A program made the position numbers and the translations under genes. Under the pieces are notes generated by a model. That model did no database searches, had not been told where the DNA came from, and saw only the letters and a list, made by a program, of their open reading frames with translations. DNA of 64,000 nt, from the NCBI GenBank assembly GCA_015067005.1, contig SVNH01000005.1, positions 1 to 64,000 on the forward strand, written 5' to 3'. This document shows, one piece after another, positions 1-8,378 of the stretch. This DNA comes from Ruminococcus flavefaciens (GTDB lineage Bacteria; Bacillota; Clostridia; Oscillospirales; Ruminococcaceae). Within the stretch, counting starts at the first letter, position 1, and each line of letters starts with the position of its first letter.

Positions 1-58
1 AGGTAAAAAGCCCAAGAATTAAACTTGGTATTCAAGGCTGACTTCTCTGAATAGTATA

Positions 59-78
59 CGCCCTCCCTCGGGAGGGCT
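59..78 (+). terminator. Rho-independent terminator of an upstream gene
   Basis: GC-rich hairpin with GCCCTCC pairing GGAGGGC around a 4-nt loop. The same hairpin follows both LRR-dockerin genes and recurs at 63190. No long T run follows, so its strength is uncertain. It probably ends a gene lying left of the window. Confidence 0.6.
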
Positions 79-237
79 GAACTTATATGTGGCTGCACAA
101 TGTACAAATGAAAAGTTTCCTATTTGTGGAAGCTTACGAAATATCCGATCAGGTGCAGATTGTTTACAGAATCGCAACAAATTTGATCTGATGACGTGTT
201 ATAGTGTAATTATAAGATTCTTTCCGGAGGTGTTTAT
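59..237 (+). repeat. Duplicated intergenic/promoter region, copy A
   Basis: This stretch matches 2891-3073 along most of its length: terminator hairpin, then an ACTTATAT block, an AATGTACAA block, TTTGTGGAAGCTTACGAAAT, an ACAGAAT-GCAACAAAT block, a -10-like TATAGT/TACAAT, and the ribosome site. Both copies lie directly before an LRR-dockerin gene, so the duplicated unit was promoter plus gene plus terminator. A GGAGG site at 226-230 fixes the start of the following gene at 238. I see no convincing -35 box, so the conserved upstream blocks may bind an activator. Confidence 0.7.
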
Positions 238-2883
238 ATGAAAAGACTTTTAGCAGTATTAACCTCATTTTGCATTGTGGGAAGTACCATGCCGGCGTTT
301 TATAGTAATGCATCAAAGTGCGGCATTGCTAACAAGCCGAATACTAACATATCAGTCTCCACGGCAACTGCTCCCAGTATCTCAGCACAAAAAGGAAGCT
401 GTATCGGAAACGGGACTTGGGAGTTTGATGGAAAGGATACTTTGACTATAAGCTGTACAGGAATATTTGAGGGATGCGATTCTGTAGACTCCATAAGCAG
501 CTTTGTCAAAAACATTGTATTTGAAGAAGGAGTTACAGGATTAAAGGATTATTCTCTCTATTTTCAGGCACTGGAAAGAATGTATCTTCCTAAAACAATA
601 AACAGTTTTAGTGCCGCCGCATTAGTTAACTGCAACACAACACCTATGGTTGAGATAAACGAAGATAACCCGTTCTATAAAGCTTACAATGGTATCGTAC
701 TAAGCAAGGACGGCACTAAATTGATAAGTGTTCCAACTTCTATCGATGATGCGAAGGAATTTGTCATTCCTGATACTGTTGAAGAAATCGAAAAATATGC
801 TTTTTATAATACCGGATTGAAGGATGTTATAATACCTGAATCAGTAAATAAAATCGGAACCTGTGGTCTGTTCTTCTCTTATAATTGCGCTGTTGATTCT
901 GTAACGATACTCTCAGATGATTGTGAGATCTATGATGAGAAAAATACGATAGCAGCAAGCGGTAATACTTTTGAATTTGCACTATTCGGCTGTATTAAGG
1001 GACATAAAAATTCAACCGCTGAAGCATATGCAAATAAATATGACCGGTTATTTATTGACCTTGATGATAAAAATGTCAAAACGATAAAGTCCGGAAAATG
1101 TAATAGCTATTTAGAGGATGACCTCAAATGGGAACTCGATACTAACGGATCGCTTACAATAAGCGGCAGCGGAAAACTTGAAAATTACTGGGCAGATGGT
1201 TACGCTGGTATTCTTGCACCTTGGTATAAATACCGCCGTTTTATAAAAAGCATTGAAATATGCGACGGAGTTGAAAGCATCTCTGAAACCGCGTTTGCAA
1301 ATGAACCATATCTGTCATCAGTAACAATTGCGCCGTCAGTTACAACTATTGGAAACAATGCTTTTTCTAACGGCTTTGACACAAATACACAAAAATACAT
1401 TACTGGATTTAAAATAAGAGCTTATACTAATTCAGCTGCTGAACAGTATGCAAATAGCAACAACATTCAGTTTGTTTCAATAGGAATTACTGAACCGCCT
1501 CCTAAAAAGCCTGAGATCATCGCAGAAGGATACTGCTGTCCTGATCAATTAGAAATTACAGATGTTTACTGGACACTTGATGACGAAGGGACTGTTACTT
1601 TCAGCGGAACAGGTCCTATAACAGGAGTGCTGCGCTCTGTAGAAACCGGTAACATACCTGCATGGAGTGACTATCTTGATATGATCAAAAAAGTCATTAT
1701 TAAACAAGGCGTAACCAGCATTGAAGAATATATGTTTTTTGGATGCAGAAATATCGAGTCAGTTATAATACCAGACAGCGTTAAAGAAATAAGCGGTTTG
1801 GCTTTTGATACTACCTGTAAATGGGTGCAGGATAATATTACTGATGAACAAATGCTTATAATCAACGATGAGCTTGTAAACGCATATAACTCGGGTAAAA
1901 TCGTTGTGCCTGAGGGCATTAAAAGAATAAGTGATCACGCTTTCATGTATTCGGATATCACATCTGTTGTCCTTCCGGATAGTTTAGAAGCTATAGCATA
2001 CAAAGCTTTCTATCTGAAATCAGAGCTTGAATCAGTAAATATTCCAAGAAGTGTAACAAGTATAGGCTGGGATGCATTCGCTGGCTGCACCAGTCTGAAG
2101 GAGATCACAATTCCTGACGGTGTGACAAATATCGAAGACTCAGTATTCGCTGGATGCACCGGTCTGACAGAAATAATAATTCCAGACGGTGTAACACGTA
2201 TCGGCTTCTGGGCGTTCTCTGGCTGTACCAATCTAAAAGAAATATCAATTCCCGAAAGCGTGACAATTTTTGAAAAATATGCATTCGATGATACAGCGTG
2301 GCTGGATGCAAAGCGCGCAGAAAACCCGCTTGTTGTTGTAAATGGGATCCTCATTGACGGGCAAACCTGTTCCGGAGACGTCACGATCCCTGACAGTGTG
2401 ACAAGTATCGCAATCGGGGCTTTCTCTCCCTGCAAAAGCCTTAAATCAATAACTATTCTAAATCCGAAGTGTGAAATTTCTGATTCGGCATCTACGATTT
2501 CAAACGAATTCAATAGTGCAAGCTGGGGATACAGGTATACCGGTACTATTTACGGGTATGCTAACTCCACCGCTCAGGCTTACGCTGAGAAATGGGGCTA
2601 TACTTTCAAACCGCTCAGTGAGCTGCCAACTAACGAGTATACCACCGGAAAAGAACTCAAAACAGGCGATGCCAACGGCGACAGCGATATAAATATGTCC
2701 GATGTTGTAATCGTAATGCAGGCATCACTTAATCCTAAAAAGTACGGCGTAAACGGAACAAGCGAAGACCGCATAACCGCAGAAGGCGAAAAAGCTGGCG
2801 ATGTCGACGGCAAGGCAGGTCTGACCGCTAACGATGCCCTCATAATACAGCGCTACTCGCTCAAACTCATCGACACATTATAA
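238..2883 (+). CDS. Secreted BspA-type leucine-rich-repeat protein with C-terminal dockerin
   Basis: An 881-residue secreted protein. The N-terminus (MKRLLAVLTSFCIVGSTMPA) is a signal peptide. The body holds BspA-type LRRs of about 23 residues, with the core SxTIPDSVTSIxxxAFxGC, roughly at residues 80-270, 330-400 and 480-780, broken by non-repeat stretches. Residues about 810-881 form a type I dockerin: two Ca-binding segments, GDANGDSDINMSD and GDVDGKAGLTANDA, each followed by a helix. Dockerins bind cohesins, so the protein is probably carried on a cellulosome-like scaffold outside the cell; the LRR part likely binds another protein or a surface. It has its own ribosome site (GGAGG, 8 nt before ATG) and is monocistronic, ending at a strong hairpin. 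Its closest relative here is the next gene, a tandem paralogue. The family assignment is firm; the ligand is unknown. Confidence 0.9.
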   Translation: MKRLLAVLTSFCIVGSTMPAFYSNASKCGIANKPNTNISVSTATAPSISAQKGSCIGNGTWEFDGKDTLTISCTGIFEGCDSVDSISSFVKNIVFEEGVTGLKDYSLYFQALERMYLPKTINSFSAAALVNCNTTPMVEINEDNPFYKAYNGIVLSKDGTKLISVPTSIDDAKEFVIPDTVEEIEKYAFYNTGLKDVIIPESVNKIGTCGLFFSYNCAVDSVTILSDDCEIYDEKNTIAASGNTFEFALFGCIKGHKNSTAEAYANKYDRLFIDLDDKNVKTIKSGKCNSYLEDDLKWELDTNGSLTISGSGKLENYWADGYAGILAPWYKYRRFIKSIEICDGVESISETAFANEPYLSSVTIAPSVTTIGNNAFSNGFDTNTQKYITGFKIRAYTNSAAEQYANSNNIQFVSIGITEPPPKKPEIIAEGYCCPDQLEITDVYWTLDDEGTVTFSGTGPITGVLRSVETGNIPAWSDYLDMIKKVIIKQGVTSIEEYMFFGCRNIESVIIPDSVKEISGLAFDTTCKWVQDNITDEQMLIINDELVNAYNSGKIVVPEGIKRISDHAFMYSDITSVVLPDSLEAIAYKAFYLKSELESVNIPRSVTSIGWDAFAGCTSLKEITIPDGVTNIEDSVFAGCTGLTEIIIPDGVTRIGFWAFSGCTNLKEISIPESVTIFEKYAFDDTAWLDAKRAENPLVVVNGILIDGQTCSGDVTIPDSVTSIAIGAFSPCKSLKSITILNPKCEISDSASTISNEFNSASWGYRYTGTIYGYANSTAQAYAEKWGYTFKPLSELPTNEYTTGKELKTGDANGDSDINMSDVVIVMQASLNPKKYGVNGTSEDRITAEGEKAGDVDGKAGLTANDALIIQRYSLKLIDTL

Positions 2884-2890
2884 ATATTTC

Positions 2891-2910
2891 CGCCCTCCCT
2901 CGGGAGGGCG
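2891..2910 (+). terminator. Terminator of the first LRR-dockerin gene
   Basis: Perfect CGCCCTCC/GGAGGGCG hairpin 7 nt after the stop codon. It is nearly identical to the hairpins at 59, 5059 and 63190. Confidence 0.75.
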
Positions 2911-3073
2911 AAACTTATATACGGATTGCATAATGTACAATTCAAATTTTTCCAATTTGTGGAAGCTTACGAAATATGCGCTCATTTGCTGGTTGTTCAC
3001 AGAATTGCAACAAATCTGACCTGCTGATGAGGTACAATGTATATATATAAATGAATTTTCAGGAGGTTTGGAA
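2891..3073 (+). repeat. Duplicated intergenic/promoter region, copy B
   Basis: Second copy of the region described at 59-237. It carries the same ordered blocks, a -10-like TACAAT near 3032 and an AGGAGG ribosome site at 3061-3066, upstream of the second LRR-dockerin gene. Confidence 0.7.
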
Positions 3074-5052
3074 ATGAAAAAATATTAGCTGCAATTATGT
3101 CCCTTTGTATCGTGGGAGGTTCTCTCCCGGTGGTTTACAGCGGTGCGCTTGAAAACGTCGCGGCTGGTTACGTGTATACGGACTCTGAAGGCAACGAATA
3201 TGAGGACGTAACTGAGGATGGCCTGACTTATCGCGTTTATGCAGATCATGCTGAACTCAGTGAATGCGACCGAAGCGTAGAGGGAGAGATCACCATACCG
3301 GGGAAATTTAAAGGAGTTCCTGTCACAAGAATTAATAGTATGGCTTTTTATTTCTGTGCAAGTCTTAAATCAGTAACAATACCCAATTCAGTTACAAGCA
3401 TAGATAAAGAAGCTTTTACATGGTGTTCAAGCCTTATATCAGTAACGATACCTGATTCGGTTACAAGCATAGGAGGTAATGCTTTTGGTGCTTGTAAAAG
3501 CCTTACATCAATATATATTCCTGATTTAGTTACAAGCATAGGTGATTATGCTTTTTCTGGATGTGAAAGCCTTGAATCAATAACAATACCTGATTCAGTT
3601 ACAAGCATTGGCGGTGGTGCTTTTAATGATACTAAATGGCTTGAATCTAAAAGAAAAGAAAATCCTTTAGTTATTGTTAATGGTATTCTTATTGACGGTT
3701 ATACTTGCTCAGGAGATGTTGTTATTCCTGATTCAGTTACAAGCATTGACGGTGGTGCTTTTTATTACAGTTCAAGCATTAAATCGATAACAATTCCTGA
3801 TTCAGTTACAAGCATAGGAAATGAAGCTTTTTGGCGGTGTACAAATCTCGCATCAATAACGATACCGGATTCGGTTACAAGCATAGAAAGGAATACTTTT
3901 ATTGGATGCACACATCTTACATCAATAACGATACCGGATTCAGTTACAAGCATAGGTAGTAGTGCTTTTGAAGAATGTTCAAGCCTTACATCAATAGTTA
4001 TACCTGATTCAGTTACAAGCATTGGTCAGGAAGTTTTTGAAAGTTGTACAAGCCTTGAATCAATAACAATACCGGATTCTGTTACAGAAATAGGTAGCGG
4101 TACTTTTAGTGGATGTACAAGCCTAACATCCATAACGATTCCTGATTCTGTTACAAGCATAAATGGTGTCTTTTCTGGTTGTACAAGCCTAACATCCATA
4201 ACGATTCCTGATTCTGTTACAAGCATAAATGGTGTCTTTTCTGGTTGTACAAGTCTTACATCCATAACGATCCCTGATTCTGTTACAAGCATAAATGGTG
4301 CCTTTTCTGGTTGTACAAGCCTTACATCAATAACGATTCCTGATTCTGTTACAAGCATAGGTGGTATGGCTTTTTATGACTGTACAAAACTTAAATCAAT
4401 AACTATACCTGATTCTGTTACAAGCATAGGTAGTAGGGCATTTTATAACTGTTCAAGCCTTGCATCTCTTACGATACCAGAAGGCGTTAAAAGTTTAGGC
4501 TATGAAATGTTTGAATATTGCAGGAGTCTGAAAAGTATTAGAATTCCTTCTTCAGTCGAAAGTGTTTTTGCAGGTACTTTTGCTTATTGTTCAAATCTTG
4601 AAAGTGTTTATATTATGAATCCGGATTGCGAAATTGTGACTTGGATTGAATCCGGAACAGATTATATCAGCGCAGATACAACTGGTTTTAATGGTACATT
4701 TTATGGCTATGAAGGCTCAACAATAGAGGATTACGCAAAGAAGAATAATTTTAAATTCGCGCTGATAGGCTCAGAGCCGGTAACTGACGATCCAACAGCT
4801 GCTCCGACAACCAAAACATATTATCTCATCAAAGGTAATGCCAACGGTGACGGCACCGTGGATATGGCAGACGTAGTAATGGTAATGCAGGCTTGTCTGA
4901 ACCCACAGAAATACGGCGCTAACGGCACAAGCGAAGATCGCATAACCGCTGACGGCGAAAAAGCCGGAGATGTCGACGGCAATGCAGGTCTGACCGCAAA
5001 CGATGCGCTCCTGATACAGCGCTACTCACTCAAACTCATAGACATATTATAA
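3074..5052 (+). CDS. Second LRR-dockerin protein, frameshifted in the signal peptide
   Basis: Paralogue of the first gene. The ribosome site AGGAGG (3061-3066) points to ATG at 3074, but that frame reads MKKY and then stops. One extra A in the run after the ATG (six A present, seven needed) would give MKKILAAIMSLCIVGGSLPV, matching the signal peptide of the neighbour. As sequenced, the long frame is open only from an internal ATG at 3097, which would lose the charged start of the signal peptide. The body is an almost unbroken run of BspA LRRs of 23 residues (core SITIPDSVTSIGxxAFxxCT). It ends in a dockerin of about 73 residues very like that of the first gene (ITADGEKAGDVDGNAGL). Three repeats near 4126-4330 are only 22 residues long. 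Either a sequencing slip or a real, possibly phase-variable, loss of secretion. Confidence 0.8.
4126..4330 (+). repeat. Near-identical 66-bp tandem repeats inside the LRR gene
   Basis: Three consecutive copies of a 66-bp unit encoding GVFSGCTSLTSITIPDSVTSIN differ at only a few bases, whereas other LRR units in the gene have diverged and are 69 bp. This points to recent tandem duplication of a unit one codon shorter than normal. Confidence 0.8.
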
Positions 5053-5058
5053 TGATTA

Positions 5059-5078
5059 CGCCCTCCGTTTGGAGGGCG
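5059..5078 (+). terminator. Terminator of the second LRR-dockerin gene
   Basis: CGCCCTCC-GTTT-GGAGGGCG hairpin followed by ATTTTG. The 190 bases after it hold no open frame that I can support. Confidence 0.75.
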
Positions 5079-5265
5079 ATTTTGCTGTAAGTTGACTTCC
5101 TATGTGGAAGGTGGTAAAATGTACATATTCAACTATTCAGAGAGCGAGCTGTCTGAGCCACGGATAACGAAACTTTGAAGAAAACAAGCTAAAGCTATAA
5201 TAAAACTCAGTTGTTATTATTGGCTTTTGTCAATACCTGTCTTTTGGAAAAAATCATATCATATT

Positions 5266-5309
5266 AGAAAAAAATAGTCGCAGGAACATTCATTGAATCC
5301 TACGACTAT
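5266..5309 (-). terminator. Terminator of the secreted hydrolase gene
   Basis: Read on the minus strand, a 12-bp hairpin (ATAGTCGTAGGA / TCCTGCGACTAT, one G-U pair) is followed by a run of seven T. It lies about 120 nt after the hydrolase stop codon. Confidence 0.8.
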
Positions 5310-5428
5310 TGTGCTTTTCCTTAGCTTAGTGACAGTAGCGTCAAAGTCATTTTAACAAAATATATATTCAAAATGAGATTAACTGCCAAAAGCTCAGATA
5401 ATATAAAAGATAATTGTTGTTATGCTTA

Positions 5429-6286
5429 TTATATACGCTTTGAAGCTACATTTGACCAGGCTGAATCTTTGAAAAGCTCTCCGCCTGAACGGAATGCTGA
5501 TTTACTACTATCCTTCAGATAAGCATCAAACCACTTTATGGCATACTTACTATATACAGAAGGATTGCTGCAAACTGTTGTGTGCATCGCATTTTTTACA
5601 TTAGCATAGACTGCTGGAGCTTTGCAGGCGTTATATGCGGGCTTGACATACAGCCAGGACGGAACTATCAGATCTCTGTCGCCTGTTGCAAAGAAAGTTG
5701 GAACATTCAGGTTGGATGCGCTGGATTTGCTGGAATTACCGGCAATAGAGAATACACAGTCAACACGGCTGTCAAGATTTGCACAATTAACGCTGCTCAT
5801 ACCGCCCTGAGAATGCCCCATTACGCCTATATGCTCTTCGTCGATCTTTCCGTAGAATACACTGTCAGGATCACAATCCTCTGCAAGAATGAAATCAATA
5901 GACGCCTTCTGTTCCTGACCATTGCCTGCAAACAGCTCTGTATTGGCTACAACGATATATCCGGATGCTGCGACTTGACTCAGGAAATCATAGTACAGTG
6001 CCGGAGCGCACATTGTTCCGTTAGCCCAGACGATAACGGGAAGCTGCTCGTTGCTTGTAAACATTGATTCCGGGAACCACATCATATTGCCCTTGTTGAG
6101 TGTAGCCATATTAGCTGTACAAACGACACCGTTATCGTCCGTTACATAATACGAACCATACGGCGATTGTTCTGCATTGGCTTTTACGAAGTTGGGGGAG
6201 TCTGCTTTTTCAGCTGCTGCTAACGGCATACATATAAATGCAGTAGCAAGCATTGAAATAATGCGTTTTTTCAATTCCTTTTTCAT
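5429..6286 (-). CDS. Secreted alpha/beta hydrolase (cutinase/PET-hydrolase-like fold)
   Basis: A 285-residue protein with a signal peptide (MKKELKKRIISMLATAF...AAA). It has the alpha/beta-hydrolase core: a strand-turn around PVIVWANGT (oxyanion region), the nucleophile elbow GVMGHSQGG (Ser), a likely catalytic Asp in FATGDRDLIVP, and a His in NAMHTTVC. This order and spacing resemble the dienelactone-hydrolase / chlorophyllase / polyester-hydrolase group, whose members cleave ester bonds. In a fibre-degrading gut bacterium a role in de-esterifying plant polymers is plausible but not shown; there is no dockerin. Monocistronic, with its own terminator. The start is the first Met of the signal peptide; a weak AAAGGCAGG lies upstream. 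Confidence 0.85.
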   Translation of the reverse strand: MKKELKKRIISMLATAFICMPLAAAEKADSPNFVKANAEQSPYGSYYVTDDNGVVCTANMATLNKGNMMWFPESMFTSNEQLPVIVWANGTMCAPALYYDFLSQVAASGYIVVANTELFAGNGQEQKASIDFILAEDCDPDSVFYGKIDEEHIGVMGHSQGGMSSVNCANLDSRVDCVFSIAGNSSKSSASNLNVPTFFATGDRDLIVPSWLYVKPAYNACKAPAVYANVKNAMHTTVCSNPSVYSKYAIKWFDAYLKDSSKSAFRSGGELFKDSAWSNVASKRI

Positions 6287-6558
6287 AATGATTGATTACC
6301 TGCCTTTCATATAAAACGTTTATATCAATTATCAAATGGGATAATAACAATCCCGTTTCATAATTAATAAACTAAATAATGTGCTGCTCATTATATAATC
6401 ATTGAAATCTTAACAAAGCAAGTTTTTATAATAATAACATATTCAGCAAAGAATGTCAATAGAAAATATTAATTATCACAAAGAGGTGCGTAATAACTGC
6501 TGACTGCTTAACTCTGCTCTTCTGTTATTTCAAAGCAGTAATGGTGCTGTAATTAATA

Positions 6559-6651
6559 CTATCTGCGGCTCAGTTTCTTCAAGAGCCACGGTGTAAACAA
6601 TGATTCAACGAATTTACCCAACGGAAGTATGTTGTACTGCGGGATGTACAT
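6559..6651 (-). CDS. Possible 30-residue peptide
   Basis: Short frame starting MYIPQYNILPLGKFVESL and ending in KKLSRR, preceded by a plausible ribosome site (AAAGGTGGTGA, about 5 nt from ATG). It has a hydrophobic middle and a basic tail. It lies in a 500-base gap between real genes, just after two minus-strand terminators. I recognise no family; it could be the remnant end of a larger gene. Confidence 0.3.
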   Translation of the reverse strand: MYIPQYNILPLGKFVESLFTPWLLKKLSRR

Positions 6652-6688
6652 TTTTTCACCACCTTTCACGCGCTAACGCGCAAATTTA

Positions 6689-6717
6689 ATAAAAAAGCGC
6701 ACGATAATCACGCGCGC
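6689..6717 (-). terminator. Second terminator after the immunity-like gene
   Basis: On the minus strand GCGCGCG...CGTGCGC forms a hairpin followed by TTTTTT. It acts in tandem with the hairpin at 6732-6754. Confidence 0.6.
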
Positions 6718-6731
6718 ATTTGGGTATAAGA

Positions 6732-6754
6732 AAACCGCCTTGTTATGGGCGGTT
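6732..6754 (-). terminator. Terminator after the toxin/immunity pair
   Basis: AAACCGCC / GGCGGTTT hairpin with a 7-nt loop, followed on the minus strand by TTCTTAT. It lies 60 nt after the stop codon of the gene ending at 6813. Confidence 0.65.
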
Positions 6755-6812
6755 TGTTTTGTATTGTGCCAGTTAATGGCTTAGGATTGTGTAGTGCAGG
6801 CGAGCTGCTATG

Positions 6813-7133
6813 TTAAAGGCGCTTTTTGTATTCTTCCCAAGCCTCTTGCCATACTTCCTTGGTAATAGGCTCGAATACTTTTCGAATTGAAGCAGTACAG
6901 TGTTCTTGAATATACTTTTTCACAAAATCATATCCATCGGCTTCAAAAGTACCGTATTTATCGAACGCTTCTTTGAACTCGGTGTACTCTGCTTGAACCG
7001 CGGAACCTTCGCCATAAAAAAGAAAAGGATTAAGATCACTGAGAAAAAGACGAAGCTCATTATTGTTGGGCGATTCTTGATATTCGCTCTGGAAAGCATA
7101 AAACATCATAACAAATACATCATATATCCTCAT
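6813..7133 (-). CDS. Putative immunity protein of a MuF-type toxin
   Basis: A 106-residue, acidic, probably helical cytoplasmic protein (MRIYDVFVMMFYAF...EEYKKRL) with no domain I can name. Its ATG overlaps the toxin stop by four bases (ATGA), so the two are translationally coupled. In polymorphic toxin systems the small gene directly after a toxin C-terminus usually encodes the specific antitoxin/immunity protein; that positional logic is the only basis for the call. It could also be a tail or head accessory protein left from a prophage. Confidence 0.5.
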   Translation of the reverse strand: MRIYDVFVMMFYAFQSEYQESPNNNELRLFLSDLNPFLFYGEGSAVQAEYTEFKEAFDKYGTFEADGYDFVKKYIQEHCTASIRKVFEPITKEVWQEAWEEYKKRL

Positions 7134-7963
7134 TTTTTTCGCTTCCTTCCTTTGCCAGTAATAAATGGGTTATCATTAAGTCCGGAATCCTTATCCCAAG
7201 TACGTGGCTTCTTATTTATTCCGCCCTCATTAATAACACCGTTTCGCGAACGAACCCACACTTGACTATTATCATCTCGAGACTTTATATGCCATGCGTT
7301 CCCGAATGCATCTGTCCCGCGATAATTCTCCCAGCTGTTTGCCAAGTCAACTAATAACTTCATATTTTCTGAAGTTCTCGAGATATGTCCTTCTCTATCT
7401 TCAAATATATGGGCAAGTTGCGCCTCTTGTTCCGGTAACTTAATTATAGCACCATTAGCCACAGAAGTCAACCCGTATTCGGTTCTCGGGTGCTTTAACA
7501 ACTCTGTACGTTCCTCGTTTGTGACTCTATCTATAACCCTTGCATTTACTTTAGGTGTTTTGATGGGCGAAGGTGTTCCGCTTCCGCCCTCGGTCTTGCC
7601 CTGCATGAGCTTTGTCCCGAGACCGTCAGCGTATACGCGCTCCCGTTCCTGCGGCAACCCCATAGCCTTGGAAAACTGAGCGTATTCGTGAGAGGTACCG
7701 TGGTATCTGGCACGGCAGTTAATCAGATCGTCTTCCTCAGCGCCGCCCTCTTTGAGCAGTGCCATTTCCTGACGTTGTGCTCTCATAGTAGTTTCGAGCT
7801 GTCGTTGACGTTGCAAGGCTTCATACTTTGTATACTGCTTGCCGTTATACTCGATAGGGGGTTTCTCTTCCTTTTCGAGCTTTTCAAGCTCTTCCTGCGA
7901 ATATGTTGGTTCAGATATGCCAGGTATTACCGGGCTATAATCGTGATAGCAGTTAGCACCACA
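7130..7963 (-). pseudogene. 5'-truncated phage minor capsid (MuF-type) protein with C-terminal toxin-like domain
   Basis: The frame reads from a break near 7963 (CGANCYHDYSPVIPGISEPT) to a stop at 7130. The first part, rich in charged helix (YTKYEALQRQRQLETTMRAQ), resembles the C-terminal part of phage minor capsid protein 2. After a Pro-rich linker (GTPSPIKTPKVNARV) comes a different domain of about 130 residues ending GGINKKPRTWDKDSGLND and a basic tail GKGRKRKK. Motifs such as FGNAWHIK, QVWVRSRNG and INEGGIN look like a nuclease-type polymorphic toxin domain, but I cannot name the family. The capsid N-terminus and all other phage genes are missing, so this is a prophage scar. An internal ATG at 7816 could still express the toxin part. 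Confidence 0.6.
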
Positions 7964-8193
7964 TATCAGCTAAAAAAACAGACAGCGCTGGCAGAAAGCT
8001 TAGAGGGGCTTCTGTCCGTAGACTTAACGAAAAACGTGTTAAGCTTCTGGTACGTCAGGAAAGTTTAAAAAAAGAATTGAATACTGTAATTGATTATACG
8101 CCCCAAATAGCTGCCTGTCAGAATGAGCTTGAAATCCTCAGAAGTAGTATTAAAGACTCTTTCATTACTTTATCTGCAAGGTTATGTCAATAA
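7964..8193 (+). pseudogene. C-terminal fragment of an unknown coiled-coil protein
   Basis: The frame is open on the plus strand from the junction with the capsid fragment to a stop at 8191. It reads ISAKKTDSAGRKLRG, then heptad-like LNEKRVKLLVRQESLKKEL. A stop codon (TAG) lies just upstream and there is no start codon. It is the tail of a gene cut by the same rearrangement that truncated the MuF gene. Confidence 0.35.
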
Positions 8194-8197
8194 CCAT

Positions 8198-8239
8198 AAA
8201 AAGCTCTCAGAAACGCTTGCAGGGCGTTTCCGAGAGCTT
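8198..8239 (-). terminator. Terminator of the condensation-like gene
   Basis: AAGCTCTC-GGAAACGC / GCGTTTC-TGAGAGCTT hairpin of about 16 bp followed on the minus strand by TTTTTAT, 140 nt after the stop codon at 8379. Confidence 0.75.
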
Positions 8240-8378
8240 GCGGTTAGTATTCTATTCCATTAGAGTATGTGCCGATTGTGGTATGCTCCATAATGCTAAA
8301 TTGGACTTGTGTGGGACGGTTTATAGGTGCGCCAATAGACTATGAGCTGCCAACACATCATGTTAATCAAAAAATTTT

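Noticed and set aside
1-58. Possible gene end at the left edge.
   Set aside because: Too short to decide; only the following hairpin hints at an upstream gene.
2010-2513. Long minus-strand frame opposite the LRR gene.
   Set aside because: Shadow caused by the regular repeat codon pattern; similar shadows occur opposite the second LRR gene at 3348-4358.
4000-4400. Regular direct repeats considered as a CRISPR array.
   Set aside because: Repeats are in-frame LRR codons with no unique spacers and no cas genes nearby.
5582-6067. Plus-strand 161-residue frame.
   Set aside because: Antisense shadow of the secreted hydrolase, which has a signal peptide and full catalytic triad.
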